A stretch of 8,055 bases of DNA, from assembly GCA_903839965.1 (NCBI GenBank), contig CAIMEK010000536.1:1-8055 (forward strand). Reading direction: 5' to 3'. The position numbers and the translations under genes are program-made. This document shows positions 6,071-8,055 of the stretch, piece by piece. Below the pieces are notes generated by a model. It saw nothing but the letters and a program-made list of their open reading frames with translations, ran no database searches and had not been told where the DNA came from. How positions within the stretch are numbered: the first letter of the stretch is position 1; every line of letters starts with the position of its first letter. This DNA comes from an uncultured Acetobacteraceae bacterium. Lineage in GTDB: Bacteria; Pseudomonadota; Alphaproteobacteria; Acetobacterales; Acetobacteraceae.

Positions 6071-7222
6071 ATGACGAAGGCATTCTTGCTCGCGCTGATC
6101 GGCCTGGTCGCGGCCGGGGCAGGCGCCCCGGCGCGGGCCGATGTCACGGTCGGGTTGGTAATGTCGATGACCGGGCCGGTTTCCTCCATCGGCCTGCCCT
6201 ACATGAAGGGTTTCGCCGCCGCCCTGGCCGGCACCGGCGAGATCGCCGGGCAACGACTGAAAGTGCTGCAGATCGACGACCGGTCCGACCCTTCGGCCGC
6301 CGCGCAGGCCGGCAAGAAAATGGTCGAGGACGAGCGCGTGGACGTGCTGGTCGGCTCGGCCGGAACGCCGACCTCGCTCGCGCTCTACAGTGTCGCCGCC
6401 GAGGCGAAGGTGCCGCTGATCGTCACCGGCAACGTGGCCGTCGAAGGCGAGCGCGGCGTCTGGGAAATCACCATCCCGCAGCCCTCGCCACTGATGATCG
6501 AGGCGGTGGCCGCGCACATGCAGGCGCACGGCATCAAGACCGTCGGCTTTCTCGGCTTCAACGATGCCTGGGGCGACACCGTGCTCGACGGGCTGAAGGC
6601 CAATGCCGCCGCGCGCGGCATCCGCATCATCGCCGACGAGCGCTATTCGCGCACCGACACCTCGGTGACGCCGCAGACGCTGAAGCTGATGGCGGCGCAT
6701 CCGGACGCGATGATGACCGGCGGTTCCGGCGCGCCGGCGGCGTTGCCGCATCTGGCGCTGGCCGAGCGCGGCTGGCGCGGGCCGGTCTACAGTTCGCACG
6801 CCATCATCAACAACGATTTCCTGCGCGTGGCCGGCAAGTCGGCCGAGGGCGTGGTGGCGCCGACCGGGCCGCTGGTGATCGCCGAGCAGTTGCCCGATGC
6901 CAATCCGATCAAGGCGGCCTCGGCGGAGTTTCGCCGGCTCTACGAAAAGGCCAACAACGACACCGCGCTCAACCCGTTCGCCGGCTACGCCTACGATGCC
7001 TACCTGGTGCTGTTCGACGCCCTCCGCCGCACGCTCGCCACCGGCGCCAGGCCGGGCACGCCGGAATTCCGCCTCGCCCTGCGCGACGCGCTGGCGAGCA
7101 CGCGCGAAGTGGCCGGCACCCAGGCCGTCTACACCTTCACCCCCGGCAACCGCTGGGGCGCCGATGCCCGCGCGCGCGAGTTGGTAACGCTGCGCGACGG
7201 CAAGTGGCAACTGATCAGGTAG
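6071..7222 (+). CDS. Periplasmic substrate-binding protein of a Liv-type ABC transporter (LivK-like)
   Basis: A 383-residue type I periplasmic binding protein (Peripla_BP_6/LivK family) expected to capture amino acids or similar small carboxylates for a Liv permease. Signal peptide: MTK, a hydrophobic core (residues 4-18) and the cleavage motif APARA before D24. The mature protein opens DVTVGLVMSMTGPVSSIG, the family's first strand and ligand-contacting loop. It continues with DVLVGSAGTPTSLALYSVAAEAKVPLI, split here by an Arg-Val-Asp lead-in, and GFNDAWGDTVLDGLKANAAARG, a typical domain-2 hinge region. GYAYDAYLVLFDALRR near the C-terminus is also standard. An upstream in-frame ATG at 6062 would add three residues, but ribosome-site spacing favours 6071. 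The gene is divergent from the LivH-like permease gene and probably supplies the same transporter. The ligand cannot be read from the sequence. Confidence 0.9.
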   Translation: MTKAFLLALIGLVAAGAGAPARADVTVGLVMSMTGPVSSIGLPYMKGFAAALAGTGEIAGQRLKVLQIDDRSDPSAAAQAGKKMVEDERVDVLVGSAGTPTSLALYSVAAEAKVPLIVTGNVAVEGERGVWEITIPQPSPLMIEAVAAHMQAHGIKTVGFLGFNDAWGDTVLDGLKANAAARGIRIIADERYSRTDTSVTPQTLKLMAAHPDAMMTGGSGAPAALPHLALAERGWRGPVYSSHAIINNDFLRVAGKSAEGVVAPTGPLVIAEQLPDANPIKAASAEFRRLYEKANNDTALNPFAGYAYDAYLVLFDALRRTLATGARPGTPEFRLALRDALASTREVAGTQAVYTFTPGNRWGADARARELVTLRDGKWQLIR

Positions 7223-7341
7223 CTCGCCTCGCCCGCCGCAGCCCGGCGCGAAATCTTGACCTCCCCACCCCGCCCCACCATGGCCAGCAGCGCCGCCGCG
7301 TGCCACCCTGGCGGCTTCGCTGAGGGGAAAGGACCCATTCA

Positions 7342-7773
7342 ATGGCCACTATCAAGCGGCACGCCAGCGCGGTCTGGCACGGCACAGGCAAGGACGGCAG
7401 CGGCACGCTGACCACCCAGAGCGCCACGCTGAAGGAAACCCCCTACTCCTTCACCGCCCGCTTCGGCGACGGCGCCGGCACCAACCCCGAGGAACTGATC
7501 GCCGCCGCGCATGCCGGCTGCTTCAGCATGGCGTTGGCCTTCCAGCTCAGCGGCGCCGGGCACAAGCCGGAAACCCTCCGCACCGAAGCCCGGCTGACCA
7601 TGGAACAGGAAGGCGACGGCTGGAAAATCGCCGCGGTGCATCTGGTGCTGCGCGCCAAGGTGCCCGGCATCGACCGCGCGACCTTCGACGACCTCGCCGG
7701 CAAGGCGAAGGCGGGCTGCCCGGTCTCCAAGGTGCTGAACGCCGCCATCACGCTCGACGCCACGCTGGAGTAG
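7342..7773 (+). CDS. osmC: OsmC family peroxiredoxin (organic hydroperoxide reductase)
   Basis: Cytoplasmic thiol peroxidase that reduces organic hydroperoxides, part of the osmotic/oxidative stress response. The 143 residues equal the length of E. coli OsmC and follow it closely: GTNPEELIAAAHAGCFSMAL with the peroxidatic C60, and KAKAGCPVSKVLNAAITLD with the resolving C126. R40 and E50/E51 are the expected catalytic-site partners. It is OsmC rather than Ohr by the TNPEELI and VPGID signatures. The start is ATG with AAGGA (7329-7333) 8 nt upstream. It is separated from the binding-protein gene by 119 bp, so it probably has its own promoter, though I could not identify a clear -10. The downstream region is the inverted-repeat cluster. 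Confidence 0.95.
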   Translation: MATIKRHASAVWHGTGKDGSGTLTTQSATLKETPYSFTARFGDGAGTNPEELIAAAHAGCFSMALAFQLSGAGHKPETLRTEARLTMEQEGDGWKIAAVHLVLRAKVPGIDRATFDDLAGKAKAGCPVSKVLNAAITLDATLE

Positions 7774-7824
7774 CCCATCCGCGGGTCAGAACGGGATGAC
7801 CGGAGGCGGCAGCACCGAAGGTCT

Positions 7825-7877
7825 GATACCAACGGCCCGCCTCGATGACTCTTCCATCGAGGCGGGCCGTTGGTATC
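7825..7877. repeat. Perfect 23-bp inverted repeat with 7-nt loop
   Basis: The left arm (7825-7847, beginning GATACCAACGGCCC) and right arm (7855-7877, ending GGGCCGTTGGTATC) are exact reverse complements over 23 bp, around the loop ACTCTTC (7848-7854). It lies 51 bp after the osmC stop. No T run follows on the plus strand, so it is not a classical intrinsic terminator, though it could protect the osmC mRNA 3' end or act as a bidirectional barrier. The perfect match suggests a REP/MITE-like mobile palindrome or recent origin. Copy number cannot be judged from one window. Confidence 0.9.
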
Positions 7878-7906
7878 GCGCGCGGGCGACGCGGAAGTCC
7901 GCGCGC
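7878..7906. repeat. Second GC-rich inverted repeat abutting the long hairpin
   Basis: GCGCGCGG (7878-7885) and CCGCGCGC (7899-7906) form a perfect 8-bp stem with a 13-nt loop, starting at the base right after the 23-bp palindrome. In GC-rich DNA such a stem is less remarkable alone; its direct contact with the longer one suggests a two-stem unit. Confidence 0.6.
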
Positions 7907-7955
7907 CGGGCTGGTGGGGCGGGCGCGCGCAAAACAAAGAGTCATACCGGCGGCC

Positions 7956-7979
7956 GTTGACCCACCCTTATGGGTCAAC
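7956..7979. repeat. 9-bp dyad TTGACCCA-type inverted repeat beside the IS end
   Basis: GTTGACCCA (7956-7964) and TGGGTCAAC (7971-7979) are perfect inverted arms around CCCTTA. It lies 5 bp outside the proposed IS terminal repeat. Possible roles are a regulator operator, a stem at the 3' end of the minus-strand transposase transcript (no T run), or part of the same palindromic cluster. Confidence 0.65.
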
Positions 7980-7984
7980 ACTTA

Positions 7985-8055
7985 GAGTCCGTCCGAAAAG
8001 TTCATAGTGGGTTGCAAAGCTTTCGCAGCATCAGGCGGATTGATGCAAGCTGGAG
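7985..8055 (-). mobile_element. End of an IS5-like insertion sequence (partial, runs off the window)
   Basis: GAGTCCGTCCGAAAAG (7985-8000) looks like a terminal inverted repeat of the IS5 family, in which IS1031/IS427-group ends start with GAG or GGG. A TTA immediately outside (7982-7984) fits the TNA target duplication of those groups. A transposase-like C-terminus stops 2 bp inside the repeat, the usual compact layout. The other end, the matching repeat and the second TTA lie beyond the window, so the family call and exact boundary are inferred. Confidence 0.55.
8002..8055 (-). CDS. C-terminus of an IS5-like transposase (partial)
   Basis: Read on the minus strand, the last 54 bp give LQLASIRLMLRKLCNPL and a TGA stop (8002-8004). 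The QLASIRLxLR pattern just before the stop is typical of the extreme C-terminus of IS5-family DDE transposases (IS4/IS5, DDE_Tnp_1 type). The stop sits next to the proposed terminal repeat, which supports the call. Only 17 residues are visible, so no catalytic residue can be checked and it is unknown whether the gene is intact. Confidence 0.55.
   Translation of the reverse strand, partial: LQLASIRLMLRKLCNPL

Noticed and set aside
7256..7261. TTGACC as a -35 element for osmC
   Set aside because: No acceptable -10 hexamer is found 16-18 bp downstream, so a sigma-70 promoter cannot be supported.
5458..7323. Plus-strand frame of 621 codons across livH and the binding-protein gene
   Set aside because: It crosses two genes on opposite strands and the divergent promoter region; its His/Gln/Arg-rich translation has no domain features.
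6068..7342. Minus-strand frame of 424 codons opposite the binding-protein gene
   Set aside because: Shadow of a well-supported periplasmic binding protein; no signal, domain or ribosome site.
7825..7877. Classical Rho-independent terminator of osmC
   Set aside because: The stem is strong but is followed by GCGCGCGGG, not a T run, and a perfect 23-bp stem is longer than usual terminators.
7825..7979. Integron attC-like site
   Set aside because: The arms do not contain the RYYYAAC/GTTRRRY core sites, the long palindrome lacks the bulges typical of attC, and no integrase is in view.
7748..7981. Minus-strand small frame of 77 codons over the inverted-repeat cluster
   Set aside because: It runs through all three palindromes and the osmC 3' end and has no recognisable sequence; coding is unlikely.
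1..8055. CRISPR array, tRNA or rRNA genes
   Set aside because: No regularly spaced direct repeats, no cloverleaf-like sequence and no rRNA-like stretch were seen.

Overview
The window is GC-rich bacterial DNA with proteobacterial features: a Tad pilus locus, a ferredoxin/tungsten-type aldehyde oxidoreductase pair behind an FNR/ANR-type box, Liv-type transporter genes, OsmC, and the end of an IS5-like element. A facultatively anaerobic (for example denitrifying) betaproteobacterium related to Azoarcus, Thauera or Aromatoleum is a plausible source. That placement is inferred from gene content and composition, not from a marker gene.

Layout. Bases 1-2455 hold the 3' part of a Tad (Flp/type IVc pilus) operon on the plus strand: tadB (5' end outside the window), tadC and a TPR lipoprotein of the TadD type, joined by two ATGA overlaps. 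A 126-bp gap carries a near-consensus FNR/ANR box (2487-2500). It is followed by a tight two-gene operon: a four-cluster [4Fe-4S] ferredoxin subunit (2582-3058) and an aldehyde:ferredoxin oxidoreductase-family catalytic subunit (3061-4860), which resemble AorA and AorB. No flavin subunit (AorC-like) follows. Convergent to this operon, with 33 bp between, is a LivH-type permease gene on the minus strand (4894-5940). It is divergent from a LivK-type periplasmic binding protein gene (6071-7222). The rest of that transporter (second permease, two ATPases) is not in the window. osmC (7342-7773) follows.

The right edge (7774-8055) has no intact gene and is dense in inverted repeats: a perfect 23-bp stem with a 7-nt loop, an abutting 8-bp GC stem, and a 9-bp TTGACCCA-type dyad. 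The terminal repeat and transposase C-terminus of an IS5-like element then run off the end.

How the genes may work together: the FNR-type box suggests the ferredoxin/AOR pair is induced at low oxygen to oxidise aldehydes to acids (or reduce acids). Amino-acid-derived aldehydes would be one source, and a Liv-type uptake system next door is compatible with that, but the link is inference. The Tad genes and osmC look like unrelated neighbours. Nothing here is clearly a new system. The points most worth checking are the AOR pair without a flavin subunit, the split Liv transporter and the stem-loop cluster beside the IS end.
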